Assembly: GCA_004297225.1 (NCBI GenBank)
Contig: SCUI01000010.1
Coordinates: 124,001 to 188,000 of the forward strand
From: Lysobacteraceae bacterium
GTDB lineage: Bacteria; Pseudomonadota; Gammaproteobacteria; Xanthomonadales; Xanthomonadaceae
Length of the DNA: 64,000 nucleotides
Reading direction: 5' to 3'
The first letter of the stretch is position 1. The number at the start of each line of letters is the position of its first letter. Below are positions 8,617 to 16,657 of this stretch, piece after piece. Made by a program: the position numbers and the translations under genes. The notes under the pieces were generated by a model that saw only the letters and a list, made by a program, of their open reading frames with translations, made no database searches and was not told the origin of the DNA.

Positions 8617-11415
8617 TCAATGGGCTTCGTCCCAGTCCTTGCCGACGCCCGAATCGACCACCAGCGGGACCCGGAGCGCGGCGGCGGCGGCCATGCGTTT
8701 CGGGACCTCGGCCAGCAGCGGCTCGACGAAGCCTTCGTCGACCTCGAACACCAGCTCGTCGTGGACCTGCAGCACCATCAGCGCCCGGGCCCGATAGGGG
8801 GCCAGCCAGCCGTCGATGTCGATCATCGCGCGCTTGATGATGTCGGCGGCGGTGCCCTGCATCGGCGCATTGATCGCCGCGCGCTCGGCGCCGGCGCGCA
8901 AGCCCTGGTTGCGGGCGTGGATGTCGGCCAGGTACAGGCGCCGCCCGAACACGGTCTCGACGTAGCCGCGGTCGCGCGCCTGCTGGCGCGTCGTTTCCAT
9001 GAAGTCGCGCACGCCCGGGTAGCGGCTGAAGTACAACGCGATGTAGTCCTGCGCTTCGCCGCGGCTGATGCCGAGCTGCTTGGCCAGGCCGAACGCGCTC
9101 ATGCCGTACATCAGGCCGAAGTTGATCGCCTTCGCTGCGCGCCGTTCGCCGGCCTCGACCGCGTCGATCGGTTTGCCGAACACCTCCGCCGCGGTGGCGC
9201 GGTGCACGTCGGCGCCGGACTCGAACGCGCGCAACAGCGCGGGATCCTGCGACAGATGGGCCATGATCCGCAGCTCGATCTGCGAGTAGTCGCAGGCGAC
9301 GATGCGGCGGCCGGGCGGCGCGATGAAGGCCTTGCGGATGCGGCGGCCGTCGTCGGTGCGGATCGGGATGTTCTGCAGGTTGGGATCACTGGACGCGAGC
9401 CGCCCGGTGGCTGCGCCGGCCTGGTGGTAGCTGGTGTGCACGCGGCCGTCGTCCGGGTTGGCCATCTCCGGCAGCTTGTCGGTATAGGTGCTGCGCAGCT
9501 TGGCCAGGCCGCGGTATTCCAGGATCACGCCGGGCAGGGGATGCTGGTCGGAGATCGCGTCCAGCGCCTCCTCGTTCGCGGACGGCTGGCCGGTCGGCGT
9601 CTTCACCAGCGCCGGCAGCTTCAGCTCCTCGAACAACAGCGTGCAGACCTGTTTCGGCGAATCCAGGTTGAAGGTGCGCCCGGCCAGTTCGGTGGCGCGC
9701 TGCTGCAGTTCCAGCATCCGCCGCGACAGGTCGGCCGACTGGCGGCGCAATTCGTCCATGTCCACCAGCACGCCGTTGGCCTCGATGCGCTCGAGCACCG
9801 GCACCAGCGGGATCTCGATCTCGCGGTAAACCTTGTCCAGCGCGGGCTCGGCCGCCAGCTTCGGGCGCAGCGCGCGATGCAGGCGCAGGGTGACGTCGGC
9901 ATCCTCCGCGGCGTAACGCGTGGCGTCGTCGATCGCCACCGAGGGAAACGGGATCTGCTTCGCGCCCTTGCCGGCGACGTCGGTGTAGGTCAGCGTCTTG
10001 TAACCCAGGTAGCGCATCGCCAGCGAATCCATGTCGTGGCGCGTCGCGGTGGCGTTGAGCACGAAGCTTTCCATCATCGTGTCGTCGGCGTAGCCGGCGA
10101 CTTCGACACCATGGCAGCGCAGCACGTGCAGGTCGTACTTGCCGTGGTGCCCGATCTTGCGCTTGCCCGGATCCGTGAGCACCGGGCGCAGCGCATCCAG
10201 CACTTCCTGCAGCGGTAACTGCGAGGGGACGCCGGGATAGTCGTGGCCGACCGGGATGTAAGCGGCCTTGCCGGGTTCCACCGCCACGCTCAGCCCGACC
10301 AGCCGCGCGCACAGTGCATCCAGCGAATCGGTCTCGGTGTCGAAGGCGAACTCGCCGGCGGCCCGCAGTTGCGCGATCCAGGCGTCCAGTCGCTCGCGGG
10401 TCAGCACGGTCTCGTACTCGCCGGGGCCCGACAGCGCGGGATCGAATGCCGGGGCTTCGGCCGGCGTGGATCCGCGCGCATAACCGGCGGCCGTCGCGCG
10501 CATGGCGCCGCCCTTGCCGCCCGGGGCCGGCTCCGGCGCCACGTTGCCGTCCAGTTCGCGCAGTGCCTGGTTGAAGCCGTAACGCGTGTACATCGCTCGC
10601 AGGGCGTCTGTGTCGCGGGGGCGCAGCGCCAGCGCGCGCGCCGGCAGTTCCAGCTCGACGTCGGTCTTGATCGTCACCAGCGTGCGGTTGAGCGGCAGGC
10701 GCTCGAGCCCGGCACGCAGGTTGTCGCCGATCTTGCCCTTGATGCCCCCGGCCGCGGCGATCACGCCGTCGAGGTCGCGGTGCTCGTTGAGCCACTTGGC
10801 CGCGGTCTTCGGCCCGACCTTCTCGATGCCGATCACGTTGTCGATGGCGTCGCCCATCAGCGCCAGCAGGTCGACGATGCGCGCCGGCGGCACGCCGAAC
10901 TTGTCGACCACGGCGGCGTCGCTGTCGAGCTTGCTGCCGCTCATCGTGTTGACCAGCTCGATCCGGCCGCCACCCTCGAACGACTGCACCAGCTGGGCGA
11001 AATCCTTGTCGCTGGTCGAAATGGTGACCTGGCTGCCCTCGCGCGCGGCTTCCAGCGCCAGCGTGCCGATCACGTCGTCGGCCTCGACGCCGTCGATGCG
11101 CAGCATGGGAAAACCCAGCGCCTGGACGATGTCGCACATCGGTTGCACCTGCGCGCGCAGCTCGTCCGGCATCGGCGGGCGGTTGGCCTTGTAGTCCGGG
11201 TAGAGGTCGTCGCGGAAGGTCTTGCCCGGCGCGTCGATCACGAACGCGGCGCAATCGGGCTGCTCCTTGAGCGTGGCCCGGAGCATGTTGACCACCCCGA
11301 ACAGCGCACCCGTGGGTTCGCCCGCGGCATTGCTCAGCGGCGGCAGCGCGTGGAACGCGCGGTACAGGTACGAGGAGCCGTCGATCAGGACGAGGCGGTG
11401 CGGGGTGTCGGCCAT
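8617..11415 (-). CDS. polA: DNA polymerase I
   Basis: A 932-residue repair and Okazaki-fragment polymerase with all three activities. The 5'-3' exonuclease domain (about 1-300) starts with LVLIDGSSYLYRAFHALPP. An intact 3'-5' exonuclease domain (about 330-530) has the DTETDSLDA acidic motif. The family A polymerase has motif A DYSQIELRIMAHLSQD, motif B around KAINFGLMYGMSAFG and motif C QVHDELVFEV. The start at 11415 is the codon that begins the conserved domain; the open frame upstream is not conserved-looking. A TAGAAT hexamer 7 nt upstream of the ATG suggests a leaderless transcript. It diverges from the DUF2782 lipoprotein gene, and the sX13-like RNA lies downstream. Confidence 0.98.
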   Translation of the reverse strand: MADTPHRLVLIDGSSYLYRAFHALPPLSNAAGEPTGALFGVVNMLRATLKEQPDCAAFVIDAPGKTFRDDLYPDYKANRPPMPDELRAQVQPMCDIVQALGFPMLRIDGVEADDVIGTLALEAAREGSQVTISTSDKDFAQLVQSFEGGGRIELVNTMSGSKLDSDAAVVDKFGVPPARIVDLLALMGDAIDNVIGIEKVGPKTAAKWLNEHRDLDGVIAAAGGIKGKIGDNLRAGLERLPLNRTLVTIKTDVELELPARALALRPRDTDALRAMYTRYGFNQALRELDGNVAPEPAPGGKGGAMRATAAGYARGSTPAEAPAFDPALSGPGEYETVLTRERLDAWIAQLRAAGEFAFDTETDSLDALCARLVGLSVAVEPGKAAYIPVGHDYPGVPSQLPLQEVLDALRPVLTDPGKRKIGHHGKYDLHVLRCHGVEVAGYADDTMMESFVLNATATRHDMDSLAMRYLGYKTLTYTDVAGKGAKQIPFPSVAIDDATRYAAEDADVTLRLHRALRPKLAAEPALDKVYREIEIPLVPVLERIEANGVLVDMDELRRQSADLSRRMLELQQRATELAGRTFNLDSPKQVCTLLFEELKLPALVKTPTGQPSANEEALDAISDQHPLPGVILEYRGLAKLRSTYTDKLPEMANPDDGRVHTSYHQAGAATGRLASSDPNLQNIPIRTDDGRRIRKAFIAPPGRRIVACDYSQIELRIMAHLSQDPALLRAFESGADVHRATAAEVFGKPIDAVEAGERRAAKAINFGLMYGMSAFGLAKQLGISRGEAQDYIALYFSRYPGVRDFMETTRQQARDRGYVETVFGRRLYLADIHARNQGLRAGAERAAINAPMQGTAADIIKRAMIDIDGWLAPYRARALMVLQVHDELVFEVDEGFVEPLLAEVPKRMAAAAALRVPLVVDSGVGKDWDEAH

Positions 11416-11422
11416 GGGGGGG

Positions 11423-11428
11423 ATTCTA
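11423..11428 (-). promoter_or_regulatory. -10 hexamer TAGAAT, probable leaderless polA promoter
   Basis: On the minus strand TAGAAT is followed by a run of seven C and then the polA ATG. There is no room for a ribosome site between them. Confidence 0.5.
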
Positions 11429-11478
11429 CCGGCGCATAATGTCCCGGACCCCGACAGTACTCCCGACAGGAGCCCGCC

Positions 11479-11778
11479 ATGCGCACCGCGATGACCCTTG
11501 CCGCCGCCCTGCTGTTGTCCGCCTGCGCCACCGATGGCGCGCCGCTGCCCGAGCCCGCCGGCGGCATGCCGATCCCGGAAGGCGCGGTCGAGGCGGTGCG
11601 CACCGAGGCCAACGGCGACGTGGTGCATGAGTACCGCGTCGCCGGGCAGTTGCGGATGGTGAGGGTGGATCCCGCCAACGGCCCGACCTACTACCTGGTC
11701 GACCGCAACGGCGACGGCAAGGTCGACGTCGAGGAAGGCGAGGTCCCCGCGACCTACTTCAAGTTGTTCGGCTGGTAA
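11479..11778 (+). CDS. DUF2782-type small lipoprotein with EF-hand-like loop
   Basis: A 99-residue protein with a lipoprotein signal peptide (lipobox LLLSAC, Cys near residue 16). The mature part resembles the DUF2782 family, which from memory sits beside polA in several gammaproteobacteria. The segment DRNGDGKVDVEE has the DxNxDGxVxxxE spacing of an EF-hand calcium loop, but lone EF-hand-like loops occur by chance in acidic proteins. The start follows an AGGAG site; a CATAAT hexamer at 11435-11440 is the likely -10. Function unknown; probably envelope-anchored. Confidence 0.8.
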   Translation: MRTAMTLAAALLLSACATDGAPLPEPAGGMPIPEGAVEAVRTEANGDVVHEYRVAGQLRMVRVDPANGPTYYLVDRNGDGKVDVEEGEVPATYFKLFGW

Positions 11779-11784
11779 GTCGCG

Positions 11785-12795
11785 TTAACCGCGCGGGCCG
11801 CCCATCACCGGCAGGATCACGCCGTTGACGTAGGAGGCCATCACCGGCGAGGCCAGGAACACGAACGCGGGCGAGATCTCCTCCGGTTGCGCCGGCCGGC
11901 CCATGTCGCTGTCCTGGCCGAACTTCGCCACCTTGTCCGCGGTCTGGTCGGACGGGTTCAGCGGCGTCCATACCGGGCCGGGCGCCACCGCGTTCACGCG
12001 GATGCCGCGGTCGAGCAGGTTGCTGGCCAGCGACTTGGTGAAGGCGTGGATCGCGCCCTTGGTGGCCGAGTAGTCGAGCAGGTGCTTGCTGCCGAACAAC
12101 GCCGTCTCCGAGCCGTTGTTGATGATGCTGCCGCCCTTGCCCATGTGCGGCAGCGCCGCGCGCGCCATCTGGATGTAGCCGGCGATGTTGGTCTGCAGCG
12201 TTTCCTGCAGGTGCTCGTCGGTGATGTCCTCCAGCGCCTGCGCATGCATCTGGAAGGCGGCGTTGTTGACCAGCACGTCGAGGCGGCCGAACGTGTCGAC
12301 GACCTCGCGCACCACCGCGTCGCAGGCTTCGGGATCCTTCACGTCGGCGGCGACCGCGATGCAGCGTGCGCCTTCGGCTTCGACGTGGCGCCTGGTGTCC
12401 GCGGCGTCGCGGTCCTCGCTGAGGTAGGTGATCGCAACGTCCGCGCCTTCGCGCGCGAACAGCACCGCCACCGCACGGCCGATGCCGGAGTCGCCACCGG
12501 TGACCAGCGCGACCATGCCGTCGAGCTTGCCGCTGCCGACGTAGTCGGGCGCGAGGAAACGCGGTTGCGGATCCAGCTTGTGCTCGTGCCCGGGCTTGCG
12601 CTGGCGCTGCCTGGGCAGCGGGTTTTCGGGTTGCCTGCGGGTCCCGGCCTGCACCGGCTGCTTCTTCGCCTTGCCGCTGGTCTTCTTTGCCGCCGCCTTC
12701 CTGGCGTTGCGCCGGTCGACCGTGGCCTGGATGCCGCGCTGCTTCGCAGCGGCCTGCTTCGGCCTGCCGCTCGGTGTCGCCTTTCTCGTGGCCAT
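11785..12795 (-). CDS. Short-chain dehydrogenase (YghA/stress-type SDR) with basic N-terminal tail
   Basis: A 336-residue classical SDR. The cofactor motif TGGDSGIGRAVA, the NNAA motif and the active-site Tyr/Lys in YSATKGAIHAF are present. The catalytic Ser is in the SIINNGSETALFGS stretch. The body matches the YghA/general-stress-protein type of SDR (NADP-dependent aldehyde or sugar oxidoreductases). The first roughly 75 residues are an unusual Lys/Arg/Ala/Gln-rich, presumably disordered tail reminiscent of histone-like tails. An ATG at the start of this tail with GAGGAGCCCC upstream was chosen; an internal start just before the PQPRFLAPDYVG region would give a normal-length YghA. The gene follows uvrD on the same strand. 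Confidence 0.88.
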   Translation of the reverse strand: MATRKATPSGRPKQAAAKQRGIQATVDRRNARKAAAKKTSGKAKKQPVQAGTRRQPENPLPRQRQRKPGHEHKLDPQPRFLAPDYVGSGKLDGMVALVTGGDSGIGRAVAVLFAREGADVAITYLSEDRDAADTRRHVEAEGARCIAVAADVKDPEACDAVVREVVDTFGRLDVLVNNAAFQMHAQALEDITDEHLQETLQTNIAGYIQMARAALPHMGKGGSIINNGSETALFGSKHLLDYSATKGAIHAFTKSLASNLLDRGIRVNAVAPGPVWTPLNPSDQTADKVAKFGQDSDMGRPAQPEEISPAFVFLASPVMASYVNGVILPVMGGPRG

Positions 12796-12861
12796 GAGGG
12801 GCTCCTCCGTGGAAGCCCCGGACGCTAACCGCGCACGCGTTGATGGTGCGTGACCGCGTGC

Positions 12862-12885
12862 AAGCCGACCATGGGTCGGCCCTAC
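12862..12885 (-). repeat. GTAG palindromic repeat, copy 3
   Basis: On the minus strand it reads GTAGGGCCGACC-CAT-GGTCGGCTT, a variant of the other copies. Its TAG (12882-12884) is the uvrD stop codon, so uvrD ends inside the repeat. Confidence 0.75.
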
Positions 12886-15065
12886 ACGGGCGTGAGGTTG
12901 GCGTAGGCCAGCACCAGCCACTTGCTCCCGGCTTCGTCGAAATTGACCTGCACGCGGGCGTGCGCGCCGCCGCCCTCGACGTCGGTGACGAAACCGGTGC
13001 CGAAGGTCGGATGCCGCACGTTCTGGCCCAGGCGGATGCCGGGCGTCTCCAGCGTGGCGTGGCCGCGGTCGCGCCGCGGCAGCGGCGACACCACCGGGCG
13101 CGAAAGCTGCGCGCGCGGCCGCACTTCGTTCAGCAGCGTCGCAGGGATTTCGCGCAGGAAGCGCGACGGGATGCCGTACATGTCCGAACCGTGGATGCGC
13201 CGCGTCTCGGCATAGCTGAGCACCAGCTTCTGCCGCGCCCGGGTGATGCCGACGTACGCCAGTCGCCGCTCCTCCTCCAGCCGGCCCTGCTCCTCCAGCG
13301 ACTTGCCGCTCGGGAACAGGCCTTCCTCGAGGCCGGCCAGGAACACCAGCGGGAACTCCAGGCCCTTGGCGCTGTGCAGGGTCATCAGCTGCACGCCGTC
13401 CTCGCCGGCCTGCGCCTGGCCTTCGCCCGCCTCCAGCGCGGCATAGGACAGGAACGCGACCAGTTCGCTCAACGCCGCCGACTCCTCGTCGTCGTCGCGC
13501 TGGACGAAGCGCGAGGCGACCGACACCAGCTCGTCCAGGTTGTCGGTGCGCGAGTCCAGCGAACCCTTCGACTCGGCGGCGTAATGCTCGCGCAGGCCGC
13601 TGCGCACCAGCACGTGGTCGATCTTCTCCTGCAGCGGCAATTCCGCGACTTCGCGGTCGAGCGCATCGACCAGCCCCAGGAAGCCGCCAAGGGCGTTGCG
13701 CGAACGCGCGGCGAGCGCATCGCCGGTCGCGCAGCGGTGCGCTGCTTCCCAGAGTGAAAGACCATCGGCGCGCGCGCGCTGGCGCACCTCCGACAGCGTG
13801 CGCTCGCCGATGCCGCGGGCCGGCGTGTTCACCGCGCGCTCGAAGGCGGCATCGTCGTCGCGGTTGGCGACCAGGCGCAGGTAGGCCAGCGTGTCCTTGA
13901 TCTCGGCGCGCTCGAAGAAGCGCTGGCCGCCGTACACGCGGTAGGGGACCTGCTCGGCCAGCAATGCCTCTTCGAACGCGCGCGACTGCGCGTTGCTGCG
14001 ATACAGGATCGCGGCCTCGCCATAGCTGCCGCCGTCGCGCATCCACTGCCGCACACGGTCGACCACGAAGCGCGCCTCGTCGATCTCGTTGTAGGCGGCG
14101 TACAGGTCCAGCGGTTCCCCTTCGCCGCTGTCGGTCCACAGCTGCTTGCCCAGGCGGTCCGGGTTGTGCGCGATCACCGCATTGGCGGCGTTGAGGATGT
14201 TGGCGCTGGAGCGGTAGTTCTGCTCCAGGCGCAAGGTCGTGGCGCCGGGGAAATCGGCGAGGAAACGCTGCACGTTCTCGACCTTGGCACCGCGCCAGCC
14301 GTAGATCGCCTGGTCGTCGTCGCCGACCACGAACACGTGGCCCTCGCTGCCGGCGAGCACGCGCACGAACGCGTACTGGATCGCGTTGGTGTCCTGGAAC
14401 TCGTCCACCAGGATCTCGCCGAAGCGGCGGCGGTAGTGCGCCAGCAGCGCCGGGTTGTCGCGCAACAGTTCGTGCGCGCGCAGCAGCAGCTCGGCGAAAT
14501 CCACCAGCCCGGCGCGGTCGCAGCGCTCCTGGTACAGCGCGTAGGCCTTCTGCATCACGTCCAGCCAGGCGTCGCCGGGGGCGGGTTGCAGGTGCTGCGG
14601 GCGCCGGCCCTCGTCCTTCTGCGCGTTGATCCACCAGGCGATCTGCCGCGGCGGGAAGCGCGCGTCGTCGATCTCGAGCTGCTGCACCACGCGCTTGACC
14701 AGGCGCAACTGGTCGTCCGAATCGAGTACCTGGAAGCCTTCGGGCAGCTTCGCCTCCTGCCAGTGCAGGCGCAGCAGGCGGTGGCAGATGCCGTGGAAGG
14801 TGCCGATCCACATGCCGCGCGCGCCATGGCGCAGGAGCTGCTCGGCGCGACCGCGCATCTCGGCCGCGGCCTTGTTGGTGAAGGTGACCGCGAGGATCCC
14901 GTGCGCGGGCACGCCGTGGACTTCGTTGAGCCAGGCGATGCGGTGGGTGAGCACGCGGGTCTTGCCCGAACCCGCGCCGGCCAGCACCAGGTAGTGCCCC
15001 GCTGGCGCGGTGACGGCCTCGCGCTGGGCCGGGTTCAGCCCGTCGAGCAGGTGGGAGACATCCAT
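12882..15065 (-). CDS. uvrD: DNA helicase II (UvrD/PcrA)
   Basis: A 727-residue superfamily 1A 3'-5' helicase acting in nucleotide excision and mismatch repair. Motif I AGAGSGKTRVL is near residue 30, and motifs Ia TFTNKAA, II VDEFQDTN, III GDDDQAIYGWRGA, IV EQNYRSS and VI VGITRARQKL are all readable in order. The C-terminus has the UvrD-type HPTFGTGFV segment (Tudor-like tail). The start at 15065 is preceded at 6 nt by TAGAAT. The stop codon is contributed by a GTAG repeat. A second SF1 helicase, rep, is at 56.6 kb. Confidence 0.97.
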   Translation of the reverse strand: MDVSHLLDGLNPAQREAVTAPAGHYLVLAGAGSGKTRVLTHRIAWLNEVHGVPAHGILAVTFTNKAAAEMRGRAEQLLRHGARGMWIGTFHGICHRLLRLHWQEAKLPEGFQVLDSDDQLRLVKRVVQQLEIDDARFPPRQIAWWINAQKDEGRRPQHLQPAPGDAWLDVMQKAYALYQERCDRAGLVDFAELLLRAHELLRDNPALLAHYRRRFGEILVDEFQDTNAIQYAFVRVLAGSEGHVFVVGDDDQAIYGWRGAKVENVQRFLADFPGATTLRLEQNYRSSANILNAANAVIAHNPDRLGKQLWTDSGEGEPLDLYAAYNEIDEARFVVDRVRQWMRDGGSYGEAAILYRSNAQSRAFEEALLAEQVPYRVYGGQRFFERAEIKDTLAYLRLVANRDDDAAFERAVNTPARGIGERTLSEVRQRARADGLSLWEAAHRCATGDALAARSRNALGGFLGLVDALDREVAELPLQEKIDHVLVRSGLREHYAAESKGSLDSRTDNLDELVSVASRFVQRDDDEESAALSELVAFLSYAALEAGEGQAQAGEDGVQLMTLHSAKGLEFPLVFLAGLEEGLFPSGKSLEEQGRLEEERRLAYVGITRARQKLVLSYAETRRIHGSDMYGIPSRFLREIPATLLNEVRPRAQLSRPVVSPLPRRDRGHATLETPGIRLGQNVRHPTFGTGFVTDVEGGGAHARVQVNFDEAGSKWLVLAYANLTPV

Positions 15066-15071
15066 GCCCCC

Positions 15072-15077
15072 ATTCTA
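15072..15077 (-). promoter_or_regulatory. -10 hexamer TAGAAT, probable leaderless uvrD promoter
   Basis: On the minus strand TAGAAT-GGGGGC-ATG: 6 nt separate the hexamer from the uvrD start. The G run could act as a very close ribosome site, but spacing to the ATG is too short for that to be usual. Confidence 0.5.
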
Positions 15078-15093
15078 AGGGGCGCTCCCGTCG

Positions 15094-15690
15094 CTAGTGG
15101 TGCTCGCGCTTGCTGCTGGTCGCGTGCATCAGCTTGTCGGTGTAGGCGATGCCGATCGCCGAGAGGATGAACACGCAGTGGATGATGGTCTGCCACATCA
15201 CGCCGCCCTCGGTGAAGCGCGTGCAGGGCGTGCCCGCGGGCACCGAGGCGCAGACCGGCAGCCCGAGCGTCCCGGCCTCGATGAAGGTCTTGAGCAGGTG
15301 GATCGAGGAGATGCCGATGATCGCCATCGCCAGCTTCACCTTCAGCACCGAGGCGTTGACGTGGCTCAGCCATTCCGGCTGGTCCGGATGGCCCTCCAGG
15401 CGAAGGCGCGAGACGAAGGTTTCGTAGCCGCCGACGATCACCATCACCAGCAGGTTGGAGATCATCACCACGTCGATCAGCCCGAGCACGATCAGCATGA
15501 TGTCCTGCTCGCTGAGCGTCACCGCCTCGTGGATCAGGTGCCAGAGTTCCTTGGCGAACAGGAACACGTAGACCGCCTGCGCCACGATCAGGCCCAGGTA
15601 CAGCGGCAGCTGCAGCCAGCGCGAGGAGAAGATCAGCGCGGCGAGCGGGTTCAGCGGGCGCGGGGCAGTGGCGGGGCGCGGGTCTGGCAT
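15094..15690 (-). CDS. YqhA/UPF0114 family membrane protein
   Basis: A 198-residue inner-membrane protein with three or four hydrophobic spans. It matches the UPF0114 (YqhA, TIGR00645) family: a central [25 protein letters not shown] span, the [21 protein letters not shown] block and a final IAYTDKLMH are characteristic. The family's function is unknown. The start was placed at 15690; a GTG at 15738 would add 16 residues. It lies downstream of a short divergent region shared with the GST gene, and its stop is 28 nt upstream of uvrD on the same strand. Confidence 0.85.
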   Translation of the reverse strand: MPDPRPATAPRPLNPLAALIFSSRWLQLPLYLGLIVAQAVYVFLFAKELWHLIHEAVTLSEQDIMLIVLGLIDVVMISNLLVMVIVGGYETFVSRLRLEGHPDQPEWLSHVNASVLKVKLAMAIIGISSIHLLKTFIEAGTLGLPVCASVPAGTPCTRFTEGGVMWQTIIHCVFILSAIGIAYTDKLMHATSSKREHH

Positions 15691-15785
15691 CGGGTCGGTT
15701 TCGTCGGGCGGAAGCGCGCAAGGGTAAACGCGCGCCACCCCGGCGCGCTAGGCTTACGGGTTCCCCACCCGCGAAGGAGCCCGCC

Positions 15786-16496
15786 ATGATCGACCTGCAC
15801 TACTGGCCTACCCCCAACGGCCACAAGGTCACGTTGCTGCTGGAGGCATTGGTCGACGCCGGGGCGCCGCTGTCGTACCGGATCGTGCCGGTGGACATCG
15901 GCAAGGGCGCGCAGTTCGAGCCGGCGTTCCTGGCGATCTCGCCCAACAACAAGATGCCGGCGATCGTGGACCACGCGCCTGCCGAAGGCGGCGGGCCGCT
16001 GAGCGTATTCGAATCCGGGGCGATCCTGCAGTACCTGGCCGAGAAGACCGGTCGCTTCCTGCCCGCCGACCTGCGCGGTCGCTGGGCGGTCCTGGAATGG
16101 TTGTACTGGCAGGTCGGCGGGCTCGGGCCGATGACCGGGCAGCACGGCCATTTCAGCGTCTACGCGCCGGAGAAGGTGCCTTACGCGATCGCGCGTTACG
16201 ACCGCGAATCCGAACGCCTGCTCGGGGTGCTCGACAAGCGCCTGGCCGGGCGGGAGTTCATCGCCGGCGACGAATACACCATCGCCGACATGGCCTGCCA
16301 TCCGTGGATCAACCCCTACGAGAAGGCGCCACTGGACCTGGAACCGTTCCCCGAAGTCCGCCGCTGGCACGCCGCGATCGCCGCGCGCCCGGCGACGAAG
16401 CGCGCCTACGCCCTCGCGAAAACCGTCAACCCCGACGCCGGCAAGCCCATGTCCGACGACGAGAAGAAGATCCTCTTCAACCAGGGCGCCCGGTAA
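15786..16496 (+). CDS. Glutathione S-transferase family protein, Nu-class/YfcG-like
   Basis: A 236-residue thioredoxin-fold transferase. The N-terminal domain shows the Nu-class pattern TPNGHKV, in which Thr/Asn near residue 8-10 replace the usual catalytic Tyr/Ser. NNKMPAIVD (cis-Pro loop) and FESGAILQYLAEKTG (glutathione gamma-Glu binding) follow. The all-helical C-terminal domain includes YTIADMACHPWI. By family, it binds glutathione and may reduce disulfides or peroxides in the cytosol. An AAGGAG site supports the start. It is monocistronic, followed by a large inverted repeat. Confidence 0.92.
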   Translation: MIDLHYWPTPNGHKVTLLLEALVDAGAPLSYRIVPVDIGKGAQFEPAFLAISPNNKMPAIVDHAPAEGGGPLSVFESGAILQYLAEKTGRFLPADLRGRWAVLEWLYWQVGGLGPMTGQHGHFSVYAPEKVPYAIARYDRESERLLGVLDKRLAGREFIAGDEYTIADMACHPWINPYEKAPLDLEPFPEVRRWHAAIAARPATKRAYALAKTVNPDAGKPMSDDEKKILFNQGAR

Positions 16497-16504
16497 AAGA
16501 CGAA

Positions 16505-16649
16505 ACGCAGGACGCGGATCACGCGGATAAAAGCCGATAAGAGCGGATCAATATTGAAATGGGTTCTCGCGATCTGGACGATCGCCGGAATCCACTATCC
16601 GCTTCATCCGTGTTGATCCGCTTTTATCCGCGTGATCCGCGTCCTGCGT
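16505..16649. repeat. Perfect 30-bp inverted repeat with 85-nt spacer
   Basis: The arms 16505-16534 (starting ACGCAGGACGCGGATCACGC) and 16620-16649 are exact reverse complements. The spacer holds further partial pairings (GATAAGAGCGGATCA against TGATCCGC and ACTATCCGC), so the whole 145 nt can fold as one long stem. It lies between the convergent GST and DPP IV genes. The arms are built from near-repeats of a GCGGATNA unit. No open frame or transposase is present; it may be a mobile miniature repeat and would act as a strong bidirectional terminator. Confidence 0.85.
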
Positions 16650-16657
16650 CTGCCCTC

